Position numbers and translations under genes: made by a program. A stretch of DNA of 37,228 bases, from the NCBI GenBank assembly GCA_051878575.1, contig JBJEKJ010000056.1:1-37228 (forward strand), given 5' to 3'. Positions 26,101-32,718 of the stretch are shown piece by piece. The first letter of the stretch is position 1. The number at the start of each line of letters is the position of its first letter. Under the pieces are notes generated by a model. The model worked only from the letters and a program-made list of their open reading frames with translations. It did not search any database and had not been told where the DNA came from. Origin of the DNA: CALZFJ01 sp051878575. GTDB taxonomy: Bacteria; Bacteroidota; Bacteroidia; Bacteroidales; Muribaculaceae.

Positions 26101-27835
26101 CGACTACGACTTAGGCCAGTCGGTGTACATGGTTAAGGATAAGGAGGCCGGCATATTCAAGGCTACTACCTACCTTGAGGCCAACAAGGAATTCAAGTTT
26201 GCCGATGGATTCGACTGGGGTTCGTGCGTTAGCTTCAACGCCGAGTATGATAAGTATGAGTTTACATCTAAGATCAATACTGCAAATTTAGTGACCGGAT
26301 GCGGTGATTTGAAGTTTATCGTAGCTGAGTCGGGCAACTATGACGTCACGGTGAATATAAACACCATGCGCGTGAGTGTGAACCGGGCTGAATATCAAGC
26401 CACTCCGTTGGACCGTTATCCGGCGCTATACGTTACGGGCAAGCATAACGGCTTTGATCTCACTCGTGCCGATGCCCTGACGGTGAAAGACCCGTCGAAG
26501 CCATATATCGTATCCGGTTTGGTGAATCTCAACTCAGGCGATGACTTCAAATTCGCCACACGCACGGTTCAAGACTGGAGTCAGACCCAGTTTGTGAAAG
26601 GAGCCACCGATAACGATATCGTGCCATATACTGAGGGCAATGATAACAAGTGGATAGCTGCCGAGACAGGTCGGTACTTCATCGTAGTCGACAAATTGGC
26701 GAATAAGGTGGAGATTGCAAAGACACCGTTTGCGGTCGATGGCTTGAGCTACAACATCACCGACGAGGCTTTTGCAACTGTGGAAGTAGGCTCAAACGCA
26801 TCATATAGAGGCGATATTGCAATTCCTGCCACTATCGTAAAAGCCGGATTGGCCGGTGTTGCTACTGTGAACGCTATAGGCGACGGTGCCTTCAAAGGCT
26901 GCACAGGCGTCACTTCCGTTCAAATCCCGGCCTCAATAAAGTCTATTGGCGGCAATGCGTTCTCGGGCTGGTCGGGACAGCAATATGTGATTATTCCCGA
27001 AACGGTGGCCACACTGAACGCAAGCGCCTTCGACGGCTGCAACGGCCTCTCGGTTTACTGCATGTCGGCAAGCGTGCCGGCAAATGGAGGAGCGACACCG
27101 GCTGCCGACGCCAAGATCACCATGCATGTGCCATATCACTCGGTGAATAGCTATAAGAGCAATTGGAATGGCTCGAATGTCAGCGTTGTGGCAGGCGATG
27201 CCACATCGGTTACCGCTGTGGCAAACTCCGGCTCAAGCAGATACTATGCCACATTCAGCGACCTCTACTCCGATGCCGAGCTTTCCGTTGCCAATGGTCA
27301 GAGCTTGGATGTCTACAATGCCCGTGTTGAGGGCTCGGATCTGATTCTTGAGCAGCGTGCCGACAATCGTGTCGCCCGCGGTGAGGGAGTGCTGATTATG
27401 TCGTCGACCCCGACAGTGACCGTCAATCCGCTTGCGGGCAACGGACTTACTGCCGTGAGTGAGAATGAGAACAACCTGATTGCCACACCGGTGGTAGCAA
27501 CTACCGTAAGCACCGACGAAACATATAAGCTCTATCGTCTGACATTTGCCGACACGTTAAAACGGACCGGACTTGGATTCTATTGGGGCAACTCAAACGG
27601 CACCGAGATAAAGGCTCAGCCGGCAAAAAGCTATTTGAAAGTTCTGAGAACGAGCGTCAACTCCATGATAAAGGGCTTCAGCTTCGGAGGCTCGGCTATC
27701 GTTGAGGGCATTAAAGCCGACAACATGACCGGCTCGGAAGCCGACGGCGAAATCTACGACCTCAGTGGCCGTCGCGTCGAGAATCCCGCACCCGGATTCT
27801 ACATCAAGGGCAACTCGAAGGTGATTATTAAATAA
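23138..27835 (+). CDS. large secreted GH66 dextranase-like protein with duplicated beta modules and sorting C-terminus
   Basis: The 1565-residue protein starts with a signal peptide (about 1-33) and an N-terminal Ig-like domain. A GH66 (beta/alpha)8 catalytic domain follows (about 125-480), with likely nucleophile D300 in DGYQIDQLG and acid/base E363 in CYDEMWGG. GH66 enzymes cleave dextran (alpha-1,6-glucan) or make cyclic isomaltooligosaccharides. After a beta domain come two copies of a paired module of SusE/SusF-like appearance (about 603-832 and 980-1197), separated by another beta domain. A BspA-type leucine-rich segment follows (about 1215-1310). The end (about 1530-1565) reads YDLSGRRV...GFYIKGNSKVIIK, like the C-terminal sorting or attachment domains of Bacteroidota. 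No susC/susD partner is nearby. Dextran specificity is inferred from family only. Confidence 0.85.
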   Translation: MTNLFKHQSSFSLSRKLIGVALLLLSFSVEGNGATVTSSLSMDLTTDRACYSPGQVVTFTASSIPSGARVRYRFGANVVDDVALTGNTWTWTPPKDDFKGYLAEIYTTNGDNRNIIGTIAVDVSSNWKRFPRYGFVADFEENGNSAAKQERIVSEMAYLNRLHINGVQFQDWHWMHHKPVKFNDDGSLTEWYQDVSKRWIGVKHIKSYIAEQHKYGMKSIFYNLCYGAWKDAYKDGVKPEWGLFKKDGSGNFYQDFHGLPDSWASNLYLQDPNNAEWQAYLIERNKEVYDNFDFDGYQIDQLGWRADQLYDYNHNSVNLTEGYGKFIYAVKNAHPGKSLIMNVIGGYGAEPVATKDVDFCYDEMWGGEASFAALFNTIQANDGYSNHTHPTVFAAYMNYDKAGDPAYEGQYLNTPGVLLTDAVMFALGGAHLEMGDHMLTREYFPAAPLKMSDELRAAMIRYYDFLTAYQNLLRGETSSAAYSAEVSSANYNICAWPPQEYSITTFAKRNGEREIIHFINLLNTNDLSWRDVNGTRPAPEKKTNVTVTVKSTRKVSKVWVASPDSHGGAVVELSFTQNGDNVTFTLPSLEYWTMAVLESAPKEEFLRITGGSFYDFDLSKTVWMMKDENANVFRATVHINANEGFKFVNGQSETWESGKAPLSYNAEYPDYNFNSEINTANIIAAGANDYKFTVKESANYDVVVDLDQMTIQVDKSAYQDNNMDYYPIRYVVGDHNGWNLTTATPLVAKDPAKPYLISGYVNFKANNEFKLSTRLQNNWNQPQYVQKVGEDKLQLWDFNKENDIHWTIPADGCYLIEVNTADGTIAMKNPATITIGENRYKTLYTEIPLNFEGVEGIKAYIASKVENISNNVKVTMTPINQVPANTAILLYGAPGTYNIPYKDYVEPLTSHNYLNGVTKATKIDANWVGYDNYILEGGKFKPATGANIEAWSAYLSVPEGFTHHTEDVGVMIEGRTVEHLVLTGAAYNDYDLGQSVYMVKDKEAGIFKATTYLEANKEFKFADGFDWGSCVSFNAEYDKYEFTSKINTANLVTGCGDLKFIVAESGNYDVTVNINTMRVSVNRAEYQATPLDRYPALYVTGKHNGFDLTRADALTVKDPSKPYIVSGLVNLNSGDDFKFATRTVQDWSQTQFVKGATDNDIVPYTEGNDNKWIAAETGRYFIVVDKLANKVEIAKTPFAVDGLSYNITDEAFATVEVGSNASYRGDIAIPATIVKAGLAGVATVNAIGDGAFKGCTGVTSVQIPASIKSIGGNAFSGWSGQQYVIIPETVATLNASAFDGCNGLSVYCMSASVPANGGATPAADAKITMHVPYHSVNSYKSNWNGSNVSVVAGDATSVTAVANSGSSRYYATFSDLYSDAELSVANGQSLDVYNARVEGSDLILEQRADNRVARGEGVLIMSSTPTVTVNPLAGNGLTAVSENENNLIATPVVATTVSTDETYKLYRLTFADTLKRTGLGFYWGNSNGTEIKAQPAKSYLKVLRTSVNSMIKGFSFGGSAIVEGIKADNMTGSEADGEIYDLSGRRVENPAPGFYIKGNSKVIIK

Positions 27836-27873
27836 TCGATATTAACAACAGCAAAAAACAAGCAAACAATAAT

Positions 27874-27999
27874 ATGAAAAGGAAATATATTGAGCCTTTA
27901 ATGGAAGTTATGGTGATTAATTGCCAGTCGGAGCTCCTCGCGGTGAGCGGAGAGCCCACTACTAATGATCGCGATCCCGGTAACGACGAAATATACTGA
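27874..27999 (+). CDS. 41-residue putative precursor peptide
   Basis: The ATG at 27874 opens a 41-codon frame. The N-terminal half is basic then hydrophobic (KRKYIEPLMEVMVINC), and LLAVSG (21-26) is followed by a polar acidic tail, GEPTTNDRDPGNDEIY. This leader/core layout is common among small Bacteroidales peptides that start MKK-Y-P and have a Ser-Gly near the middle (from memory). It lies 38 bases after the GH66 stop with no promoter box of its own, so it may be transcribed from the GH66 promoter. It ends 39 bases before a terminator-like hairpin, beyond which a nucleotidyltransferase-kinase-peptidase-PqqD-exporter cassette begins. That context makes it the best substrate candidate. Expression has not been shown. 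Confidence 0.65.
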   Translation: MKRKYIEPLMEVMVINCQSELLAVSGEPTTNDRDPGNDEIY

Positions 28000-28038
28000 T
28001 AAATAAGCCGTCGGCAACAGGACCCGACAATTGATAGG

Positions 28039-28083
28039 GTGACTGTGTCGGATGGAGGATATTCTCCTTCCCGACACGGTCAC
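28039..28083 (+). terminator. terminator-like hairpin between the peptide and the enzyme genes
   Basis: GTGACTGTGTCGG (28039-28051) pairs with CCGACACGGTCAC (28071-28083) over 13 bp with one G-T pair. The loop holds a further GGAG/CTCC stem, and TCGTCTTTTC follows. The stem is strong and the T-run imperfect, so it could stop or attenuate transcription, giving more peptide mRNA than enzyme mRNA. Confidence 0.65.
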
Positions 28084-28223
28084 TCGTCTTTTCGGCCCGA
28101 TAGATGACGTGGCGAGGCAGAGCTTCTGCGCGAATGGCCGTGAAAAATGTAGAGTATCGAAATAAATTTGAAGTCCGTGGCTCAATTTGCACCTGAATTG
28201 TGCCCGAATTGCGTAAAATTGCT

Positions 28224-28231
28224 TAATTTTG
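28224..28231 (+). promoter_or_regulatory. -7 element for the enzyme and exporter cassette
   Basis: TAATTTTG matches TAnnTTTG and lies 60 bases before the nucleotidyltransferase ATG. The nearest TTG (28198-28200) is 23 bases upstream, slightly long. Confidence 0.5.
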
Positions 28232-28291
28232 CATATTGATGCCCGCATTCAAATATAGGAGGCGAAACCGGCATGATAAACGACGGAAACG

Positions 28292-29404
28292 ATGAACAGA
28301 CTATTCGAACAACTTTTTGCGCTTTTGCGGTTGGGATTGGGCAAAGAAGCCGTGTTCAGCTTTGAGCCCGATGCCGATGATTGGCGCAAATTGCACGATG
28401 AGGCGGTGCGCCAGTCGGTGAGCGGAGTCGCGTTTGCCGGTTTGGAGCGATTGGACGCTGCCCAAAAGCCGCCTAAAGGTCTGCTGATACAGTGGGCGGT
28501 GGAGGCGCAGCGGCTTAGAGCCATAAATAAAAGCTTCGATATAGAGGCGAGGCGGCTCACGCAGCTTTTCGACGGACTCGGGATGCGCTCCACCATATTG
28601 AAAGGGCAGGGCAACGCACTGTCCTATCCCGGAGAGGGCTTACGCACGCCCGGCGACATCGACATATATGCCGAAGGTGGGAAGAAGCACGTTGTGAGGC
28701 AGCTTGGCGCGTCGGGCCTTATTGGCGAGAAAGAGGAGGCGTCGTATCACCACATTCATATATTGCCCGGAGAGTCGGGCATAGTGGTAGAGGTGCATTT
28801 CCGCCCTTCGTCGGGGCTGCGCACGCCGTGGCGCAACAGTGCGCTTCAGCGTATGCTCAATGAGGAGATAGCCAAGTCGGAGATGTGTGGAAAGGGATTT
28901 CGCGTGCCGTCGGCGCGCTTCAACCTGATGATGCAGCTTGCGCACTTGCAGCGCCACTTCCTTAGCTCAGGTATCGGGCTCAGGCATGTGATAGACTTCT
29001 ACTTCGTGCTTCAAAATGCCACTGACGCCGAGCTTGCCGAGGCGCGCAAGCTACTGCCACGCTTTGGAATGCGACGTTTTGCCACGGCACTGATGTGGCT
29101 AATCGGTGAGATGCTGTGCTTAGATAGGCAAAAGATGATTGCAGCTCCCGATGCCACCTTAGGCGCAAAACTCTTGGCAGGAATCGCCGGGGGCGGTAAT
29201 TTCGGAAAATATCTTCCGGAAAATAGAATGGGCCTTGTGCACCGCATCGCGCTATCGGAGCTGAGGAAGATGAAGCTGCTGCCGGTGTGTCCCTCGGAGG
29301 TGGTTTGGGGCCAATTGATATATTTGTACCAAGTGATGCGAACTATTCCCAAGCGCGTGCGCCGCGGAAGGCTGTCGCTTACCGATAGAAACAAGATAAG
29401 ATGA
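28292..29404 (+). CDS. NTP_transf_5 family nucleotidyltransferase
   Basis: The 370-residue protein belongs to the nucleotidyltransferase family found in peptide and polysaccharide clusters. The conserved ILKGQGNAL block (K104, G105) precedes RTPGDIDIY with the metal-binding D122 and D124. A third carboxylate is probably E167 in VVEVHFRP. The N-terminal helical region (1-90) and C-terminal helical region (190-370) are usual for the family. It would transfer a nucleotidyl group, often AMP, to a protein, peptide or small molecule; the target here is unknown. It is the first gene of a five-gene run; its stop overlaps the next start (ATGA). Confidence 0.88.
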   Translation: MNRLFEQLFALLRLGLGKEAVFSFEPDADDWRKLHDEAVRQSVSGVAFAGLERLDAAQKPPKGLLIQWAVEAQRLRAINKSFDIEARRLTQLFDGLGMRSTILKGQGNALSYPGEGLRTPGDIDIYAEGGKKHVVRQLGASGLIGEKEEASYHHIHILPGESGIVVEVHFRPSSGLRTPWRNSALQRMLNEEIAKSEMCGKGFRVPSARFNLMMQLAHLQRHFLSSGIGLRHVIDFYFVLQNATDAELAEARKLLPRFGMRRFATALMWLIGEMLCLDRQKMIAAPDATLGAKLLAGIAGGGNFGKYLPENRMGLVHRIALSELRKMKLLPVCPSEVVWGQLIYLYQVMRTIPKRVRRGRLSLTDRNKIR

Positions 29405-30270
29405 TTAAAGAAGCTACAACTAATAAATTCAGGGTTGCCGGGCACGTGTTCGCAGTGACGGTGCACGACGACATACACCTAAAGAAATCGCAATATATGC
29501 CATTTGCGACCGACGGCGGCGAGCCGATTTTCCATGTCGATGTGTATCGTGGCACTGCCGAGGACTTAGCCTTGCCATTCACCGAGGAGTCTCGGAACGA
29601 CAGCAACGGACAGACGATAGTGAGCGGTGTCACGCCCGATGGAGGCAAGGCGTTCACGATAGGATGGGGTGGAGTCGACGCCCTGATGGTGAGTGATGCC
29701 GACTACCGGCATACGACACTCTATGTGGGATGTCGCCATGCGTCGATGGCGGTTGATTTCTCGCTGATGCTGATTTTTGCCTTCAACACGGCAAAGCTCG
29801 GCACTCTATCCTTCCATGCATCGACGGTGGTGAGCGGCGACAAGGCTTATCTGTTTCTCGGAGTGAGCGGAACCGGAAAGAGCACGCACTCGCGGCTGTG
29901 GATGGAGAACATTGAGGGCACTTGGCTGCTCAACGACGATCATCCGGTGTTGCGAATAGGCGACGACGGCATAATAACCGCCTACGGTTCGCCGTGGAGC
30001 GGAAAGACGCCTTGCTACATTGCCGACAGCCGTCGGTTGGGGGCTTTGGTGCAGCTAAGTCAGGGACCCGAGAACCGAATCAGGCGCCTGAAGCCCGTAG
30101 AGGCTTATGTAAACATAGTAAACTCTGTGGCAAGTAAGCGATGGGAGAGCTGTATAGCCGATGGAATACACCATACGGCTGAGAGAATCATAGCAAGTGT
30201 GGGATGCTGGCATCTTGAGTGCCTTCCCGACGCTGACGCCGCACTGTTGTGCTATAAAACCGTGAAGTGA
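29401..30270 (+). CDS. HPr-kinase-like (HprK-related) P-loop protein
   Basis: The 289-residue protein has a unique N-terminal part and a C-terminal HprK/PEPCK-like kinase domain. The Walker A motif is GVSGTGKST (154-162). The preceding TLSFHAS contains a conserved His (H139), and LLNDDHPVL carries acidic residues D179/D180 typical of HprK-like metal binding. YGSPWSGKTP (195-204) is a common family block. Unlike true HprK it lacks any PTS partner nearby. In lasso-peptide clusters such kinases phosphorylate the peptide (paeninodin type), so peptide phosphorylation is a reasonable guess. It overlaps the nucleotidyltransferase by four bases and is three bases from the peptidase gene. Confidence 0.88.
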   Translation: MIKEATTNKFRVAGHVFAVTVHDDIHLKKSQYMPFATDGGEPIFHVDVYRGTAEDLALPFTEESRNDSNGQTIVSGVTPDGGKAFTIGWGGVDALMVSDADYRHTTLYVGCRHASMAVDFSLMLIFAFNTAKLGTLSFHASTVVSGDKAYLFLGVSGTGKSTHSRLWMENIEGTWLLNDDHPVLRIGDDGIITAYGSPWSGKTPCYIADSRRLGALVQLSQGPENRIRRLKPVEAYVNIVNSVASKRWESCIADGIHHTAERIIASVGCWHLECLPDADAALLCYKTVK

Positions 30271-30273
30271 GAT

Positions 30274-30741
30274 ATGGAGAGGAAGCAGATGCCTACAATT
30301 CCGCTAATCGATGAGGTGAGGCGTATCATAGCCGGTGGGCAGAAGGTGATGCTGCCTGTGAACGGGGTGAGCATGCTGCCCTTTATCGTTGGCGGACGCG
30401 ACAGCGTGGAGCTTTGCGCCGTCGGCACCGATGAATTGCGCATTGGCGATGTGCTGCTTGCTATGACCGACCGCGGGTGCTACGTAGTACACCGCTTGGT
30501 GGCGATTGATGGCGATCGGCTGACGCTTGAGGGCGACGGAAACCTGAATCTGCGAGAGGTGTGCGCTTCGGCCGACGTTGTGGCACGAGCCGAGTGGGTG
30601 TCGGACAACGGTGGACACCGCCGTAGGCTGAGGGGGCGCCGTGCGATGATGGAATGGCGCGTGTGGGCGGCTCTGCGCCCATTGCGGCGATGGTTGCTCA
30701 TGGCCTACCGACTGCTGCACGGCGGCTCGGTAGGCAGATGA
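30274..30741 (+). CDS. S24/S26-type serine peptidase (SipW/Sec11-like) without membrane anchor
   Basis: The 155-residue protein has the signal-peptidase fold motifs: nucleophile S33 in VNGVSMLPF, a likely partner H73 in YVVHRLV rather than the bacterial Lys, and LEGDGN (85-90) as the box E equivalent. The Ser-His pattern resembles the archaeal/ER-type S26B enzymes. No N-terminal transmembrane helix is present, unlike normal leader peptidases; the Arg/Trp-rich C-terminus (125-150) could bind the membrane peripherally. It is a candidate for removing the peptide leader. The start may be Met6 (30289) instead of Met1. It is three bases after the kinase gene. Confidence 0.8.
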   Translation: MERKQMPTIPLIDEVRRIIAGGQKVMLPVNGVSMLPFIVGGRDSVELCAVGTDELRIGDVLLAMTDRGCYVVHRLVAIDGDRLTLEGDGNLNLREVCASADVVARAEWVSDNGGHRRRLRGRRAMMEWRVWAALRPLRRWLLMAYRLLHGGSVGR

Positions 30742-30793
30742 TGGATAATTTGGTAGAATATTATTATCGATAAACAAGGAATTTATAACAGAT

Positions 30794-31066
30794 ATGAGAA
30801 CTAAGAAAGGATTTGTGCTGCGCCAGGTGTGTGGCGAGAACGTGCTGATGGCTGAGGGCCTGTCGACCATCGATTTCGGCAAGTTGGTGAACTTCAACGA
30901 CACTGCGGCATTCCTATGGGGCGAGGCAGTGCGTCAGGGGGATTTTACTCCGGAGTCGCTTGCTGCGGCGCTGTGCCGGGAGTATGATGTTGACGAGGCA
31001 AAAGCGCTCGTAGACGCACGCAAGATGGTGGAACAATGGGTTAAGGCGGAAATAGTGGAGCAGTGA
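30794..31066 (+). CDS. PqqD-like protein (RiPP recognition element fold)
   Basis: The 90-residue protein resembles PqqD: an N-terminal beta-hairpin (KKGFVLRQVCGENVLMAEG), then FGKLVNFNDTAAFLWGEA with the conserved Asn-x-x-Ala pattern, and a C-terminal helical part ending in an acidic tail. PqqD domains bind leader peptides and bring them to modifying enzymes, so this is the likely recognition subunit of the cassette. It starts 52 bases after the peptidase gene. Its stop overlaps the exporter start (GTGA). No standard promoter is visible in that gap, so it is probably in the same transcript. Confidence 0.85.
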   Translation: MRTKKGFVLRQVCGENVLMAEGLSTIDFGKLVNFNDTAAFLWGEAVRQGDFTPESLAAALCREYDVDEAKALVDARKMVEQWVKAEIVEQ

Positions 31067-32679
31067 GCTACGCACGTTGGTTTTTGGGGCAGTTGGCAGC
31101 CATCAGGACCAATGTGGTGGTGCGCATAGTGGCCGGAATCGCCCAAGTGGCTTTCGGCTTGCTGCTCGTGTGGCTCAGCCGCCGCTTTATCGACTATGCA
31201 GTGTGGCACGGAAACGTGCTGCGTGAGGTGCTGTTGCTGTTTGGCGTTCTTGCTGTGTCGATAGCCTTGCGGCAGACGGTGTTCTACCTTCGCGATGTGG
31301 CAAGCATAAGGCAACAGAACTCAATAAGGATGCGCCTCTACGACGTGCTGCTCGACCGACGGCTATATGCCACTGCCGAGAGTCTTCATTCGGGCGACAT
31401 AGGGCAGCGTTTGGAGCGTGACATCGAAGCTGTGTCGGCAATAACCGCCGATGTGATGCCTCGCCTTGCCATAACGATGGTGCAGTTGCTCGGAGCATTC
31501 ATGTTGCTCTACTCGATGGATGCGGTGCTGGCATGGAGTCTGTTGCTCCTTACGCCGGTGGTAGTGGCGTGTGCGAAGTATCTCTCACACAGGCTTAGGG
31601 CAATGACCCTCGATATACGTGCCGAGGAGAGCCGCATACAGATGCTCGTTCAGGAGACGGTGGAGCATGAGAGCACCATAAAGTCGCTTGAGGGGCAGCC
31701 ATTGCTCGCCCGGCGCTTGGCAATTCTGCACGACAGGCTGAGTCGCCTTTTCGTGAGGCGGACGCGTTTCACCATGTTAAGCAGGCTGTTGTTGTCGGCA
31801 ACGTTTGGCATAGGCTATTTCGGCGCATTCGTTTATGGCGGACTGCAATTGCGCGATGGCGTGATAACCTTTGGCGTGATGGCTGCGTTTCTGCAATTAG
31901 TCAGCCAGATTCAGAATCCCATAATGTCGGTACTCTCAATGGTGCCGCAGGTTATGCACGCTACTGCGAGTGTCGACCGCCTTCGGGAAATCGAGATGAT
32001 GGAGCGTGAGCCCCGGTGCACCGACGAGGTGCCGCTCACGGCCCCTATCGGCATCAGGCTCAAGGATGTGAGCTACAGCTATCCCGACAGCCAAAGCGTG
32101 ACGCTCAGCCACTACAGTCATGATTTCGGATGCGGAACGTCGACGGCGGTGATGGGCGCCACAGGCTGTGGAAAGACCACATTGCTGCGCCTTGTGCTTG
32201 GACTTGTCGAGCCGCAGGGCGGAAAAGTGGAGCTCTACGATATGGCGGGACATGTGGTGACGTCGTCGGCTATGCGCCGGCACATCACTTATATTCCGCA
32301 GGGCAACACATTGCTAAGTGGGACTGTCAGGGATAATCTGCTACTCGCAGCTCCCGATGCCACCGACGACGATTTGCGCCGTGCGTTGCACGCCGCCGTG
32401 GCCGATTTTGTGCTTGAGATGCCCGATGGGCTCGACACGGCGATAGGAGAGCGTGCCATGAGGCTCAGCGAGGGGCAGATGCAGCGCATCGCCATCGCTC
32501 GAGGACTGCTGCGAAGTGGCGGCGTTATGCTGTTTGACGAGATTAGCTCGTCGCTTGACGCGGCCACCGAGAAGGAACTCTTCACTCGTATTGCCGATTA
32601 TTGCCGTGGCAAGACTGTGATTATGGTGACTCACCGCATGGAGGCTGCTCTGATTTGCGGCAGTATTCTGAAGTTATAG
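31063..32679 (+). CDS. ABC transporter, fused permease and ATPase (peptide exporter type)
   Basis: The 538-residue protein has an exporter-type membrane domain (about residues 15-300, with hydrophobic helices near 20-45, 55-75, 130-180 and 235-290). The ATPase domain has Walker A GATGCGKTT (365-373), signature LSEGQ (468-472), Walker B VMLFDE with D492/E493 and the VTHR H-loop. There is no N-terminal C39 peptidase domain, so leader removal must be done by another protein, fitting the S26-type gene upstream. The start is GTG at 31063, overlapping the PqqD-like stop by four bases; no ATG fits near there. It is the last gene of the cassette, 39 bases before menD. Confidence 0.9.
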   Translation: MSYARWFLGQLAAIRTNVVVRIVAGIAQVAFGLLLVWLSRRFIDYAVWHGNVLREVLLLFGVLAVSIALRQTVFYLRDVASIRQQNSIRMRLYDVLLDRRLYATAESLHSGDIGQRLERDIEAVSAITADVMPRLAITMVQLLGAFMLLYSMDAVLAWSLLLLTPVVVACAKYLSHRLRAMTLDIRAEESRIQMLVQETVEHESTIKSLEGQPLLARRLAILHDRLSRLFVRRTRFTMLSRLLLSATFGIGYFGAFVYGGLQLRDGVITFGVMAAFLQLVSQIQNPIMSVLSMVPQVMHATASVDRLREIEMMEREPRCTDEVPLTAPIGIRLKDVSYSYPDSQSVTLSHYSHDFGCGTSTAVMGATGCGKTTLLRLVLGLVEPQGGKVELYDMAGHVVTSSAMRRHITYIPQGNTLLSGTVRDNLLLAAPDATDDDLRRALHAAVADFVLEMPDGLDTAIGERAMRLSEGQMQRIAIARGLLRSGGVMLFDEISSSLDAATEKELFTRIADYCRGKTVIMVTHRMEAALICGSILKL

Positions 32680-32718
32680 CGTAGACGCCGTTGTTAAATA
32701 TCTAAAGCTAATGATATA

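Noticed and set aside
28257..28365. AGGAGG sequence with an ATG 10 bases later (28273) opening a 30-codon frame
   Set aside because: It overlaps the nucleotidyltransferase out of frame; Bacteroidota rarely use Shine-Dalgarno pairing, and the product has no recognisable features.
29401..30270. Reading the HprK-like gene as a true PTS HPr kinase/phosphorylase
   Set aside because: The N-terminal domain is different, there is no PTS gene nearby and the gene is embedded with PqqD-like and exporter genes.
27874..32679. Calling the cassette a lasso-peptide cluster
   Set aside because: No asparagine-synthetase-like cyclase or transglutaminase-like peptidase is present in the window, both needed for lasso formation.
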